Of a DNA stretch of 64,000 nt, positions 48,760 through 62,600 are shown in pieces. Where the stretch lies: assembly GCA_008360955.1 (NCBI GenBank), contig LUCM01001670.1, positions 1-64,000 of the forward strand, given 5' to 3'. A program made the position numbers and the translations under genes. The notes beneath the pieces were generated by a model, which had not been told where the DNA came from, searched no databases, and worked only from the letters and a program-made list of their open reading frames with translations. Numbering within the stretch: the first letter of the stretch is position 1; each line of letters opens with the position of its first letter. Source of the DNA: Fasciolopsis buskii (taxonomy: Eukaryota > Platyhelminthes > Trematoda > Plagiorchiida > Fasciolidae).

Positions 48760-51700
48760 CTGGAGAGTACTTAGTTTACCTGCGTAAAATAATTTACCAA
48801 GATACCTTAACAAATTGATAAATCATTGCTAGTTAGGGTTAAGAAGTTGGTCTAAACTTGAATGCCTCAGGGTTACGAGGGTTGTTTGTTCGTCTGCTAA
48901 AACGTCAGCAGTGTTTATGGAGTTGAAATGCAAAAATGGCAGCTGTTCTGCTTGCGGTCGATTGAACACCGAGCTCCCCTATCCAATCTTGTTTCCTAAA
49001 GCTCTAGGTTTAGAACGTAAGAACCAATACTCTCTTCTTTAATAATTGCGTCGCTCACGTAAATATTGTTTTCTAATGTTCGAAAACACTTCGGGAACCT
49101 TTCCACGTTGTCTGCTGCCTTAGACCGAGCTCGGAATAAGTAATATCCCTCATGGTGATTGCTAAAGCAGTGACACCGGAACGAATTCTGTATTTCAGAG
49201 AACACACCTAAACGTACTTTCTCTAATTGTGGTAATTTCACGATCAAAACCTTACGAAAAGCTTTCATTTGTGACAGCGATTTAAATATATTGAGTACCG
49301 TCATTGATAGGTATTTCAGTAGGAAAAAAGTACCAAATAGATGAAAGGGTAAAGGCATACATTCATTCACAGTACCTTGACATTTTCCGTCGATAAACGT
49401 GGTTTTCACTCTTAAGGCACAGCCACATAAAATCCATCAACTTTTCAGGAACCCGAAGAAGCAGTGCAAAACGTCGTTCTGCAATGCGGGATTGAGGATG
49501 ACTGCGAATAACTTTAAGTCAGGCAAAATTCTTTCTTTAAAGCATAACTCAATTCAGTCTGCGATGTTCTCAGTTAGCTTGTATGTCGTTTGAACAATGA
49601 GATGATTCACCGTCAGCTTTTGGAATTTTGTGGGTTCAGATGGCAACAAGGTGGCGTAAATCCTGGGTGCGCATGATAGTTTAGCACATAGAGGCTTAGG
49701 AAAGTCAATAGTCCCGGGTTGATGCAGGCGCAGAGTGAATTGCCTTGTTGCGGCATCACTTTTGCATAACTGGAAGGGACACTGGAGCACCATGACATCA
49801 TTTAAATGGCTTTTAATGTTATGGTTCATTTCTATCAGTTCGTGGCCGGATCTTTGAGAAGCATACTCCCTAATACGTTTACGAAATGTGTTCAAGTGGA
49901 ACCATTCGAGGAAACCTTTTTCCGCGCCACCAAGGCTCCACCTCCCAAAGACCCATTCTGCGTTTGAAAAACCGAAACTCCCGTAAGGGACTTTGACAAA
50001 GCATTTAGGGGCAACGGATTCCCGTCCTGGTTAGCACTTAAGGCTCCATACAGGTAGAACAAGCTGACCTACCTAAACGAAATTACTGGCGTGACTGCAC
50101 GTACCTGGACGTTCCGGGTGCACAATTTGACTACCGATTCAACTTCCCCAGCGGCGATGACCAACTCGTCTCCTTGACGCTTGGTGTTCTTGTCCTGGTG
50201 ATGAAAGCACAAGCTGCCTGGGAGTTCTTGCAAAATGATCTGCTTTTGTCAGTCAGGTTTTGGCAATGTCGGATAGAGTGTTCGTATGCTCATTGGCTAC
50301 CACACTAAGCCAGCGCCACTTGTTTTTACCACTGCATACGTTGGGAGCCACCTAGACCAAAATGCTTTCTCGACACAGATTGCAACTGCAACCTGCTGCG
50401 ACTTAGTCTTCGGAAGCAACACCCGAGATATTACCACGTCTTTGTTACGATGACTGCGGCGACCTATGACTACAGTCCTCCGGTTTTCCCTGACTTCAAG
50501 TTGTTTAACCGACATTTTACCAGCCTCCAGGTTGGCCTTACATTCTCATTCTCCGATAATCAGCTTTCGTAGTTTTCATTATCCAGAAGATCTTTGGTTA
50601 CCACTACCTTGTGCTAGAACGACTCAATTGCCGCTGCAGGAGGGCCAAAATTTCGAGGTCGCTCTCCCACTTGCTTCCTCCGTGGAGTACTAGGAGCTAC
50701 TTTTGCAGATTTAATTGTGCATATTTCTCGACATCCAAGATGCCTGCGCAAGGCAAGATCAAATTTACACAAAGATGGCGCAGTGGGCACGGAAAACAAA
50801 AATCCACTCGTGAAGCTGCAGTGTGTCTGTGTTCTCATGAACATAACCTTCAATGTTAAAGGCCAAATACGAGTTTTCGAGCTTTGAAATCAACGCTAGA
50901 TTATTCTTCGCCAAAAAGTTCTGCGGCTGACTGAGTCGCGCAGTGCGACCCAAACCATGTTTAACCGCATCAACGATGTGTACCGCCCACGCAAAATTTA
51001 GCTGAGAACCAACGGCGGACGTTGCCATATGGCCGGGTTCTACAGAAACCGAGAGGATTATATGGCAAAGATGAAGATCACTGTGTATGTAATAACGGGA
51101 TGTAGGTGAGTCAAGACCACACTGGATAACATGAGAGGTGGGTGGAGAGTGGTAACCAACAAAATTCATGAGTCAAAATAATGCTGAAGATGAACCAGCG
51201 GGAAATCTTCAAGGTTATATCAAACTATTTAGGAGACGATATTATATGAAGAACTGTAGACGGAGAGACAATGGGATCCACAAGAGTGGTCACTGGACTT
51301 ATGCGTCTGGGAATGGCCTGTGACGTGTGACTGGTCGAAAACCAGTACGCGTAAGATTTGCAATGAATCCTTAAATACACTTGCCATGAATGACCCGCGT
51401 TGTCCTTGTCTAACATCGGAAATTATGGTGTTCTGTGGCAGCAGGGGTTGGGAGATTCGGGGAATTAGCGGCGTTTCAGTAGTGTTAGAAACTGCTTGGC
51501 CAGTCGCTATGGTTCATCTGAGATTAGGCACCCGGGAAGTCGTTGGCGTTGATTTGTTTGTCTTAGGGTTACGCGGCCAGGTACTGGAGCGTCAGGTCCA
51601 GATAGCAGGGGATGGGCAACCAGCGAAAAGAATGGAGTGAAGCTTTCGGCGAGAGTCTGGGTTGCATATGTGGTCGGTGGTGAGCCTGGAGGAGAGCCAG

Positions 51701-53650
51701 AGAGAGGCAGTCTGGGATTTGCTCCAGCTGGTGTTAAGCTGAGTAAACAAAACTATGAACAGCGATAATAGTAAGTTTCTTACAAAGATTACAGTGTCCT
51801 GAAAACTGTCTTGAAATACACAGAAGGTGGATTTCCGTTGACGGAATGTGTGCAACGAATACCGTCTGCTTGCTACCTATAGGGCATATGGCTCAGTCAG
51901 TCCTGGGATGCATGGTCCTTATTTGCAGCGCGTTCCTCTTTCATCTTCTGACATCCTCGCGGATGCAGATTACAATGGTCTGATAGGATGGCTAGCACAA
52001 TTGTAAGGGGGTGAAGGCACTTTTGTTCTGGTTGTGGAATTTGCCTGGTGTACATGCTACAGGGAATCAGTTATAACTGATCATGATTAGTTATTGGCGG
52101 TGGATCATGTGCGTGTGATCCACCGCAAGTTATTTTACTACTTCCAACTGGCAGAAAGGTGTATAACTGAATGGGTCGCGGATGGCAGTGTGGGCTGGAT
52201 GCTAGGGCAGGGTTTGCCACGAGAAGTCCTAGAGAGGAAGGAAGGAAGAAGCACAAGAATATTAGGTTCAGTAATTTGTTTTAACAGGACAATAGCAACT
52301 TGAACCACATGGTAGTTTCAGTAAGCTTGCATGAATAATTAAGAAAGAAGAACGCCGGCAGTTGGTATAGACGTCGGCATACGTATCGGGTGTGCGGTTG
52401 GGGGAACAGGGGCATGTTGAAAAATAGAGGGTGGGTGGTGAAGCATAAGTGGGCAGTCCGATGCGCTACTTCCCCAGACCGTCTAACAAAGTAACCAAGC
52501 GCTTATCTACCGAACAAGGGCGGTGTGGGGCTTCCTCGTTCGCAGGGTCAGGTCTGGGCAGATGGCATGCATATCCATTGTAGAATGTGGCCCATTCCTT
52601 CGCAACCCAAATGTGCCTTTGTTGCTGGGCTCAATCTGATCCAGTGGAGACGTTTCTCTGTTTCTATCGGGAATGGTTGATCCCGTATAGGTACGTTTCA
52701 TAGTTTCTCCGACTGACCTTAATTTTCCACGTTGTTTTTTCGTAGCTCATGGGGTGGTCTGTTTTCCCCACGTTCGGAGATGCTAAAGCAAACCTGTCGA
52801 AGTCATTTGGGCTTTTGCATGGGCTAAAGAAACCAAAGTGGGGATAAGCAAGCACACGGAGGTTGATGGTTTATGCCGTAAAAACAGACCTGTATGTTGG
52901 GCTCTGTCATCGTCGACGCCGTCTTGCTTTCGTTAACGAGTCCCGCTTGAAACTTACTAATATGGGCTTATGTGTTGCGCATGCGAATCAGATCGTCGGG
53001 GGGACGTGGACAGATTTTTAATGAAACTAGGCTGGATACTTAAGGGAAATGAGTCTACCTGATTTGAGCTGGCAGGTTAATAGAGATCAAAATGAGTAGG
53101 TAGGAAGAGTAAAGGGAACTTCCAGTGTGTTTTCCGGTGAAACGGCTGCGAAGCGAGAAGCTAGTTCCGGTTATACCCAGCATAATGACAGGATCCTTTA
53201 TGTTGGCTTAGTAAATAGGGGGCGGATAAATCTACGGAAAGGGAATCAGGGGTGAGAAGATTGACATAAGAGTCCGAAATCCTTCTGCTATCAATGGCCT
53301 TAATGTTATCTGTTATTTTTTGACTGAGGTCCAAATTTTGGATACTTTACTGTAGGAGCTGGTAAAATCCTAAACCACTTCCGTGCGCCAGAGTCTCTGA
53401 GAGATAAGGGTTTCAACAGTCAGTTTGTTGCGGACTTCCTTTTTGAAGGCGGTGGTAGGCGACGATAGGAGCCGCAACTGTTGGGTCAGTAAACTTCACA
53501 ACGAACAATATTCAACACTAAAGAAGTTTGCTCTAATGCATGTTCTTGCTGTCAGTTGTGACGACGAGCTTTGTGTTTGGCAACGAGTAGGGAGTTTGAT
53601 TACTGAACTGAAGGGCTGAAATGCAACTTTCAAAATTTATGAGACTACTG
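48760..53650. other. Unassigned, more GC-rich DNA
   Basis: Base composition rises compared with the first 48 kb. Open frames such as 49554-49895 (minus), 50765-51169 (minus) and 51320-51640 (plus) are long for chance in AT-rich DNA but less surprising here; none carries a motif that I recognise. Decayed transposon sequence is likely but not shown. Confidence 0.35.
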
Positions 53651-53744
53651 AAGAATATTAAGTTTGCTTTCGTGACCCGAAGCCACATAGATTCAAGCTT
53701 CAACATTGAACATCGTTCCCTGTAACTTGGATTTGACGAAGTAC

Positions 53745-53984
53745 CTACTGGCCGTTTTGTAAACGCACGCTGAACGTTTTGGATTGCGATTTTGAGGCAG
53801 TCTCAATTTGGAGCATATCAAAGAACAACATTCTAGAATGCGTCAGACGTGTGTTTTGAATGTTTGATCTACTCTCGTTCAGCGTAAAAGGCCTATGTAG
53901 CAACCGAACTACTTTGTTTGCTTTCGCAACTGGAATAAGTGCGTGCTCCGAAAAGTTGAAGCTGCAAGAGTTGCTTAAACCCAA
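53745..53984 (-). pseudogene. Non-LTR reverse transcriptase, C-terminal fragment (copy B)
   Basis: The frame reads LGLSNSCSFNFSEHALIPVA, then KANKVVRLLHRPFTLNESR. This matches the conserved segment after the RT palm (D-LG-x-F-x-x-H-x-x-x-x-x-KAN-x-x-x-G-x-I-x-R-x-F). It is separated from the palm at 54172 by frame changes and stops. A relic, not a gene. Confidence 0.75.
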
Positions 53985-54171
53985 ATCACGGACCTTGTAG
54001 CTAAGGGGTGATTTGACTACCTATTCTAAGGCTCCCTGTGAATAAAGTGCACTTGTAGCACGGGACGCAGCTTTTTTCGGCTGAGAACTTCATCGTCCAT
54101 TTGTTTCCCCAAGTACTGATGCGTTTTAGATCTTGGGTTATTTTGGCGACAATAAAGCCTTGAGCCTCAGG

Positions 54172-54750
54172 CTAGAAAGTGTAATCAATTTTGATGTCGC
54201 CGGAAAATAGGAAGGGAACACCCTTCCGGACAACGTTAAAGACAACATTTACGCACAAAAGAAACAGCAGGGATCCTAGTACACTGCCTTGAATTACACC
54301 ATTTGTTACTGGTCTGGAGTGGAAGGTGAAATTATTTACACTCACTAATTGATTTCTGGATGAAAGATATGACGTAAACCGTGCCAGTATAGGGTCGATG
54401 ATCCCACAGGATTTGATCTTTTTTATCAGCCTGCAATGGGATACTTTGTCGAAAGCTTTCGTCATATCCAGATGAACTACTATCACCGGCTTTCCGGCGT
54501 TAACAGCCGTCGTGATTGTATCTAGCCAATCAAACATACACGGAGCGCAAGATTTCTTTTGGAGAAAACCATGTTGGCTAGTGTTGACAAGTTTGTGGTC
54601 AGTAAGTTATGTGGTGAGCTGCTTTTTAATCAAGCGCTCCATGATTCTAGAGGAAATCGGGATATGACTGATCGGTCTGTAGTTGGCTGGGTCTAGTCGT
54701 GTGCCTTTCTTATGCATGGGAATTTTGACAGACGTGTTACATTAAGGGAA
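54172..54750 (-). pseudogene. Non-LTR reverse transcriptase fingers and palm (copy B)
   Basis: From 54.75 kb downward: [20 protein letters not shown] (motif 1-2 region), [11 protein letters not shown], an in-frame TAA, then QHGFLQKKSC and, from 54537, a 121-codon open stretch. That stretch has VHLDMTKAFDKVSH (motif A with its catalytic Asp), NGVIQGSVLGSLLFLL (motif B region) and FSGDIKIDYTF, where intact elements have F-A-D-D. The first catalytic Asp of the motif C pair is therefore changed to Gly. With the stop, this shows the copy is dead. Confidence 0.88.
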
Positions 54751-55559
54751 AGATACCAGGTTGGACAGAGAGGTTGAATTTGTTTGTTAGCAGTATTGAA
54801 ATATCTCCTCCACCTAGTGTAAAAATAGCTGGAGGTAAGGAGTCTGATCCATAGTGATAGATGACCTTCGTATTTTCCACCAGCTATCTCTTTTGGTAAG
54901 AATGAAACAGTTTAGAATGTCTCCGCGGTTAGTCATGGTAGATACGGGTTGGAAGATTGCTATCAGTGGTTAGAGAAGAGACAAAGAATCTGCCAAATGC
55001 CTCAGCGATTTTTTGGGGTTGTCGAGATAGGTGTTGTTGTAGGAAAAGTGGTGGATAGAAGTAGTCCAGAACCCGACGGGGTTTGCTGTTGATTTAACTT
55101 ATTGTGCCAGAGCTGTCTGTGGGTTAGGCTGGTTCAAAGCACGTAGTTTCCAATTGTTTTGAAAGGCGGTTTAGCCGCAGAAACAAATAAAAGTCTTTGG
55201 GTCTAAAAACGCTTTTCTGAAGTTTGGCGATTTTGTAGCTCATTCGGTCATAGTCGCTGTATTTTGTGGGCATAAATCAGGTCTGTGCCGGCTTGATACT
55301 GTCAAGGAATTTGTATAGGATTGAGTAAATTTTGTCAGTTTCTATTTGCACTTGACTTACTAAAAAGAAGGAGTCCCAATTACAGCTGCGCAGCAGAGTT
55401 GTCTTTCTGTGCACCCCTTTGCGACGCTCTGCCGACAGCCCAACATCTGGTTCATCAGGCATTATATGATGCCTTCCTCCTGTCAAACGGGCTGCCTTTG
55501 GTTGACTCACTCCCAGGCTCAGCCTATAGGGCCTTCTCTACACTGTCCCTGAAATAATG

Positions 55560-57470
55560 GACTTGTATATGCCCATCCTGAGCTCCCTTTTTCAGCCCCG
55601 CAGTAAATGGAATCCTACCCTGAGAATGCCATCTTTAACTCACCTTCTTTCTAGTTCGCGCCTCACTTTTAATTGCTAAGTGAACGGCCCTCCTTTGTTC
55701 AAGAAGAGGAAATGGCGTCCGGTGGAGTGATTCAGCGACTGGAATCGAAGTTAAAGCTTCCTGGTCTGTTTCTCTAGGAAAGGACAATTCCAGCTTGACC
55801 TTCCCTTCAGGTATGTTGGCCGGCCTCTTGGAAATGGTCCTCTGACCTGCTTGTGGCTTTGCTTGTATCCACCCTCCTAAATCTGCAAGACCAACGGGGT
55901 GGAGTAAGCTGTGGTTGGACAGTTATAATTTTGCTCAATTGCTGCCTCCGCCGATGCATTCTTTTCAGAACTAGCCAAGACCGCGCACGACCTTGATTTA
56001 TCTAATCGTGATGTTTTTTCCACTCCCGTAGGCTTGGGGTTGTAGGCACACAGTCTTTAATTTCGTTTCTTTTGTTCTCTGTGCTTTCCTGGTACGCACC
56101 CAGGGCAGCCTTCTTGCATTGGACGCATACCGATTCAACCCAGCTGTTTTGGTAGTGCACCAGGTAAACTTCCGCCCTAATTTTCAAACATTTCGGATGT
56201 GCCTGTTTTGTGTGGGCTTCAAACTCAAGGTGTTTCCCCACCTTTATTGCAGGCCACATTCAGACAGATTTACGACGCCCGTGGCATGTTCGGCTATTAC
56301 TACAGGAACTTAGAAATCCATCTGGCAAGAAAGAGCCCCCCAAAATAAATATCTAAACAGGATATAAGAATCACAAAGCAACTAGATGAACAACAAATTG
56401 CTAAACACCGAGCGATAATCAATAACAAACATTCTGGAGCAGCGCAATATCTATTATCCGGGAAGGATGGATGACCCAAAATTGACATGATGAAACCAAA
56501 CACCAAGAAAGCAACGGATATGACATTAACAAAGAAAAATGCCAAAATGGAATACCTGAACCATTGTTCTGGTATAACGGTGCCGTCCAGCTAGTGGGGT
56601 CGCTGGAAAGCCCGGCGAGCTGTAAAGGATATAAAGCCGGCGAAGGTGGATGCTTCCTTAAGTACATACCCTCGGACGACCCGGGAGGCTAGCTTGGTCT
56701 CTTGGGTCACTGATGTCTAGTGGCTACCAAACCACAGAATTCACGCAAATTTTCCTTGAAGAAATCGCTTTAAGTTCGGCAAACAAAGCCTCCAACAGGT
56801 TGACAGTTCCATAACTGCTGACCGGTGAGGAAGCCTTCCGTTTTTCGCGAGACCTCTAGCAGACTTACTCGGGGAAGCCCTGGCGAGGTCGTTAATTAAT
56901 CGTTAAATTTGGACAAACTAAAGGGGCCTGGCAGAATCTGCGGCAACAGAGACAAGCGGGAACAATAATGAGTCATCTATCTGAATTTCTTGAGGCTCAA
57001 ATGGTTGAAGAGAAACATAAGAATGCATATCAGTTCAGGCAGGCTTTTACAGCCAAAATGGCCATTACCGACGAACAAACGGCCGAATCGATGTGTTACC
57101 GGCAAGTTGCTCTGGATTCCAGCAAAACACGAATCTGAATGTCTTTTTTCCTGAAAGACAGAACTTTTTGAGTGGTATTGTGCCCGTACCCATGCGCGGT
57201 TGCATGCCGTTAGTGAATACGCGATGCAAAAATGAGAGGAGTTGCCCGACCCCATTCAAATTTCCAGATCCGGAAATGCTATATCCCAGCAAAGATCCAA
57301 AACGCATTCGAAATCTTCTACTGAGAGATGGCGAACAGTAATCTCGGGAGATCTAGTCCACAGCGGCAAAACCTGGCTTGCAAAAATCAGGCCCTCAATT
57401 CCAGTCTACAGCGACTTCACTGTGGTTTCAGCATATGTCCCTTGTACCAAATGGGACCAAACTCAGAGGT
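55560..57470. other. DNA between the two non-LTR elements
   Basis: Frames on both strands are short and contain no traceable retroelement motif. It could hold the 3' UTR of copy A and unrelated DNA. Confidence 0.4.
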
Positions 57471-57479
57471 CGCCAGCCT

Positions 57480-59620
57480 CTGATCCCGCTAGTCAGTTGA
57501 CAACCGTAAAATTTATTATTAGGTCTACTTTTTGGCCGTCTACTTTCCATCGGCTGTTAGCTCAGGTCCTGAGGTCTCTGTACGTATCTCTCCTCGCTGC
57601 CCGCCCACCATTTTCGCCGTCAGTTTTTGGACCGCCTTTATACAGTTCATTTTCTTGCGGTGGTATGGAGCTCAGGATTGTGCATAGTAATCAATCAGGC
57701 GATGCACTAATATTTTGTAAAAGGTCCGAAACACCTCCACTTGTTTGTATCATGTAGTCGTGCAGAGCCTTTTCAGCACTCCTCTGGGCTTTACGGCCAC
57801 GAGTTTACACATTTTGGTCGGTGATTCATGGAAAGAAAGACCTTACTAAAGTCCAGGTAACAAACCTCGGCTGCTTCGCTCTCATCCGTGTGGCCATTCT
57901 TTTCATCCAGAAATATCAACATGCTCGTCAGATGGCCTTTTCATTACGAATTGGGGTTTCTTTTGTTTGCAGTGTGCCAGCAAAATTAGTCCCGAATTAG
58001 TAGTTCTAGGTATTTACACAATGCTGACGTCTACCTTGCCGGCCCGCGGTCTTCGACTTTTGCCCTAGGAACCGGATTATGTATTGCCACCTTAGCAATC
58101 AACGGGAAGTTCTCACAGCCTACAGGACGCTTTGTATCGCTCCGTTGCAAGCTTGCAATGGACATCTGCAATAAGCTTCATTGATGCAGTGTAACCGCTC
58201 CGCTTCGTGTTTGATTGATGCCCTTATTTCTCGCGGCAATTCCTCTTTATTGTAATTCAAATAAACTATCTTAGGTGCCGTCTAGTTACACTTTGAGATC
58301 CCGAAAACGTTGAGTTGAATCCGGCATAATGCTTTTAACTAATAAGCAAAGAGTTCCTTCACCACTTTTGTCCGTATAGGCTGAAGTGTTATCATCCAAC
58401 TCCAAAGTTCTTACACGTTCAAGCGTAGCCTCCTTAGACTAAACACACGTTTGACTCCTTGGGATTTGTCTTTGCATCCAGAGGCAACTTCATTCTATGC
58501 TCACTTTAACGTCCCATTGCATCGCATGGTGCCTACCATCACCTTGGCCGATACGACCCAGGTGCTCTGGCAGCCACAAATCTTTTAATGGATCAGTTAT
58601 ATCTTTTCTGAATAGAATCGCTTTATCTATCTTAGAAGTTCACTGGTGCGGACGCTGCTTATTCCTCCTTGAATCCAAAGAGGCAAATTTCCCAGATTGG
58701 TGTAATAATCCTGTTCCTATTAGAGCCAGTTTTTCCGCGACTGATATACCTTGACTTTCTGAAGTCTAGCACAAGATCATCGCTAAATTTGTTAGATCTC
58801 CCCAGTTAATTTGTGCAAAGTTTCCAACAATTTTGACATTCGATATGCCATATCTTGCTACCAACTTCACATCCAACACACTGTGATCACGTCAAAACAG
58901 TGGTTCTTCGATGAACACAGCAGTTATCGTCTATCTGTTAGCTTATCACCAAGTCCGGCATCGATGGTTGCTTCCTATCTTTAAGTTTTGTTATCTGTTT
59001 AAAATGCTGCTTCAGGCCATCGATATGGAACTACGTCAAGATCTACTCATCTGTGGTGTTCCGAGAGGCGCCTTTGTCAATCCAGCGGATCTCGTGACTG
59101 TTAAGGCCCCCAATAAAGAGCGTCGTGGTAGCATGCTTATCGAATTTTGCGGCACGGAAATCCGTGCAGAAGTCTCTAACATGTCCAAGTGGCAGCCCTG
59201 AATTGCAGACCACTACCATGAGCCCCCACATTAACCGAAGCAGTAAGAGTTGGTCTGCGTTTTCGGAGCAGTTAGAGTAAATGGAGCATCTCATCATATG
59301 AATCCCGGATGCAAAAGCAGCGAAACTGAGCCCGCATTCGGCGTTCACTTCTAGGCTTTCGATAGCAAGCAAGATCCTCCGGAACAACGGCAGACGGATC
59401 TATTTTCAACCATGTCTCGGGAGCTGATGCAACCGTGGAGCAATGTGCTTTGTGCCCACTTCCCAGACCGCAGAGGCCAGTACAACATAATGCAGAAACT
59501 TCTGTTTGCGCAGTAACAACCTTCAGGCTTTTGTCATCCACTGTGGCCCTGGAAAAAACGCACTCATATGGAACTCCCGTTTTTTGCTTTCTCATATACT
59601 TCCGCCACCTTTTATTGTGC
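57480..59620 (-). mobile_element. Non-LTR retrotransposon (CR1/Jockey-like), decayed, copy A
   Basis: On the minus strand the order is endonuclease (59.6-58.85 kb), linker, reverse transcriptase motif A at about 57.85 kb (CYLDFSKVF followed by MNHR) and a C-terminal tail at about 57.65 kb (VQKLTAKMVGGQRGE). Only about 150 bp separate motif A from the tail, so most of the palm (including motif C) has been deleted. Many stops and frame changes exist. It is a separate insertion from copy B because each has its own RT. Confidence 0.75.
58860..59600 (-). pseudogene. Non-LTR apurinic-type endonuclease fragments (copy A)
   Basis: Segments in order: LKVVTAQTEVSAL (start of the domain), APETWLKIDPSAVVPEDL and CYRKPRSERR at 59.43-59.34 kb (the catalytic-Glu region T-E-T-W-L, here P-E-T-W-L), then VVVCNSGLPL, TTLFIGGLNSHEIRW at about 59.10 kb (normally G-D-x-N; here G-G-x-N) and DHSVL near 58.88 kb (the S-D-H end of the domain). 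The catalytic Asp of the G-D-x-N motif is lost. The pieces lie in at least two frames. Confidence 0.75.
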
Positions 59621-59639
59621 ATCTCATTAGGCACCTCCT

Positions 59640-62600
59640 AATCGGTGTTACTCTGCTACGAAAATTTGCTGACTCATTGCTGCCCATAAAGAAGCGGTGG
59701 TGTTCTCCCTTCCATATCGCCTACTGCTCGAAACGGTTAGCCTTCGCATACTAGATTCAGGTAAAATCTCCAACTATGTAAGTTCGAGTGTCAGGCTGCA
59801 AAGTTGCTGCAACGCCAGGATGGCCCGTTGCTCATCTGAATTCTTGATGAGCCAGCGGCTAAATAATTTAATGTCAGCTTGCAAGAACTCCGTGATTTTG
59901 CTCACAAACGCGCGAGCATTGTTATGGATGAATTCGATCAGCAATTCAATAGGCAACTTGCTCAAATGTACACTTCATGCTTTCCGAATAGCGCCCCGAA
60001 TTCCCGCAGAAACGCGGAGCTCAAGTTGATGCTAAACCGAAGAGGGTTCAGGGTTACCACACAAATTGCACGGTACAATTCCCTAGTTAAAAATTATATA
60101 CAGCAATAATGCCTTTTAGATTGGGTATCGGTTACTATCCAGCCAAAAGTGGTTAAATTTGGAACACAGGTCTGTGTAAAATGAGGAAAAAGCCGAAAAT
60201 ACTTGGCATGTATTTCAAGCAAATATTGTGGCTTCTCCAAGCCTGATCAAGGCAAACAAAAAACCTAGGGCTTCACATCCAAAAAGAGGGTAAAAGAACC
60301 GAGTGTTTATGGTTATACAGCGAGTAGCAGAACAAACTGCCTTAGGTCAGGTTTAGTCGTGACTAAATCGAGGGTCTGATAAAGCAGAGACGACGAGGAC
60401 AAAATAAAGAAAGGTTGATATATCACGCAGAAGATAAACGACGAACAAAATCAGTATTGTTGTGAGGAGATTCGGCAAAAATAGCCCAATGTCGGAAAAA
60501 TAAAGAACAGAACAAGAACCACTCACTCTGGATTGGAACAGAAGTGGGCTCAAGCTCTTTCTCCTTGCACAAACTCCAGAGAAAACCGAGTTCACGGAGC
60601 CTACAGCAATGCACATGCTATTTCCATTTCCCTGGGGTACACGCGGGCTTCCGGCAGTAAGTTTGCGTGCTCCTTAGCTTATTACTCCCGCGGTCTATTC
60701 GGCATTCTCCAATAGATGCAATTCGCACACGTTTCTGCGCAGAAAACCAGTAGCCCTGGGGATAAACACTGTTTAAATCAAACCATTGGCATCATCCTGG
60801 CAACTTTTTATCATCTATTGTGGTCTTTGTCCTCCTAGGTTTTTTGCTTCTGTGGCTACCATGATAAGTTTTCTCTTTTTAAATTAAGTTACTCATCCAG
60901 TCACTTCCTCCAAGACCGAAGGCTTACTAGGCATTTTTATGACTAACTACAGAATTTATTCGCCTGATGGTTTCCTGGCTTCAACGGCGTGAGTAATAAC
61001 CTTCGGTGCCACTGTCCATAGGTAAGCCTTTGCTATCTCCAGCGGAAGTACGCTGTTCAGCTTTAGTGGCGACTGGCCTTTGATCGGAGGAAACAGGTTC
61101 TGGCGGCCTCCGGGCCCATTGAGGCATGCCCCAACAAACCCCGCCTTCGAATCCATCGGAAAGAGGTTGAAAGGCCACTGAAGTTCCTTGACAAGTGGCA
61201 GCCTCTAATTTTCTTTCAGTCGAAGCAGATAAAACTCTTTCAGCTATGGGGCACACCCGACTAGAATGGTGCCGTTGTCGCTGCATATCTCTCTTTCTCC
61301 GCCCCGTCTACCTATGAATCGCACTAGGGTCATGATGAGCGAATGAGTATCCAGCCTAAATACAACCTTTGGCTTAACAGTGCAGATTTGTGAGCAGGTA
61401 AACAAGCAGCCATAAATTTTTCTCTACTTCCATCCGTTTCGAATCTAAACATAGTCAAGTTTATCCACCCATGCGGGAGAGAAACCACCATTCCCTCTGC
61501 GTCCGACAAAAGGTTAACGGGGCTGTTCGTTGCTCACCGGCGAAGGCGATCATTCTGCGGCATGTTACACAAATTCTGGATGCACTTCTCACAATACAGT
61601 TTCTCTCTACGATCCACTACTGCTCTCTGGTGGCTGCCAGTACGTGCCACGTTCCCCTGTTAGCTTCATTACTATGACAGTAGTTAATCATTAGGTCTGG
61701 TATTGAATAATAACTAGGCATTATCACTTGGTGCTTATATTTTGCTGGGTAAATATTGTATACTAGCAGAACCGCAGTGCATGGAAGGTCGTCGATAATC
61801 ACTGGGCAGAACTTCCGTGGCGAATTTTGTTTACCTCAGCCTCTTGCCTGGATTATGCCGCTGAACACCTTCATCTGCAAAGTCCTAACCACCCTGAGCC
61901 TCAGTTGGTTCACTACTTCCAGTGACGCGATACCTACCCTCATTACTCTGTCGTTTCTGATGAAGTACATTATATGGATATAGGACAAGTATCTAATCAA
62001 TCAGGTCACAGCTCTCTGCAGTCTTGACTAGACTGAGAATAGTCCAGAAATTTCATGCAGATCTGGGACGATGCAATTGTTGGAATGGAATTGAGGGGAA
62101 TGGACAACAACTAATTTGGGATTAATGCGAAGGCCGCTGCGACCATAAAATCAGTAGAATGCTTGGCTTTTTTATTGATAGTAAGGCGAAGGAAGCATGG
62201 ACAAAAGCGAGTCTTAACCAGTATTGGCTAGAAAGCTGAGGATTGACAGTTGCCTTTGAGAATCGTTTGAGGAATGGGGATCTATTTGAAAACAGGGGTC
62301 TTTGTCGATTGGTTTGGAGCTGCGATGTGGGTTTCTGGTACACAATTGCCGCGTCGTTGGCTGCGTTCCTAGAAGTTTTCCATATTCACAACCTCGGAAA
62401 GGACTAACAGCAGAAACCAAGACTCCTTCAAGAAATATGAGGTCCCGCCGGGAATATTTCGGTAACGGGCGTAGTCATTTTTTGGCATCACAATCCATAA
62501 AGTAGAAAGGCCGGTAGAAGGGCTTGTTTAGGATTAACGAGGTTGCCAATGGGCTAATGAGTCGGAGGGCGGTGAAGCAAGCATATGTGTGCAGTTTCGT

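Larger units (their letters stand above)
53700..55510 (-). mobile_element. Non-LTR retrotransposon (CR1/Jockey-like), decayed, copy B
   Basis: Reading the minus strand from 55.5 kb downward gives, in order: a basic linker (KFLDSIKPAQT, then DYDRMSYKIAKLQKSVF at about 55.2 kb, later PQKIAEAFGRFFVSS), reverse transcriptase motifs at about 54.75-54.17 kb, and a thumb-like tail at 53.98-53.75 kb. Frames change several times and stops interrupt the protein. The endonuclease part upstream is not found, so the copy is 5'-truncated. Family assignment rests on the RT and linker pattern. Confidence 0.82.

Noticed and set aside
57242..57757. Plus-strand 171-codon frame
   Set aside because: It lies antisense to the decayed non-LTR element whose RT tail reads on the minus strand; no motif of its own.
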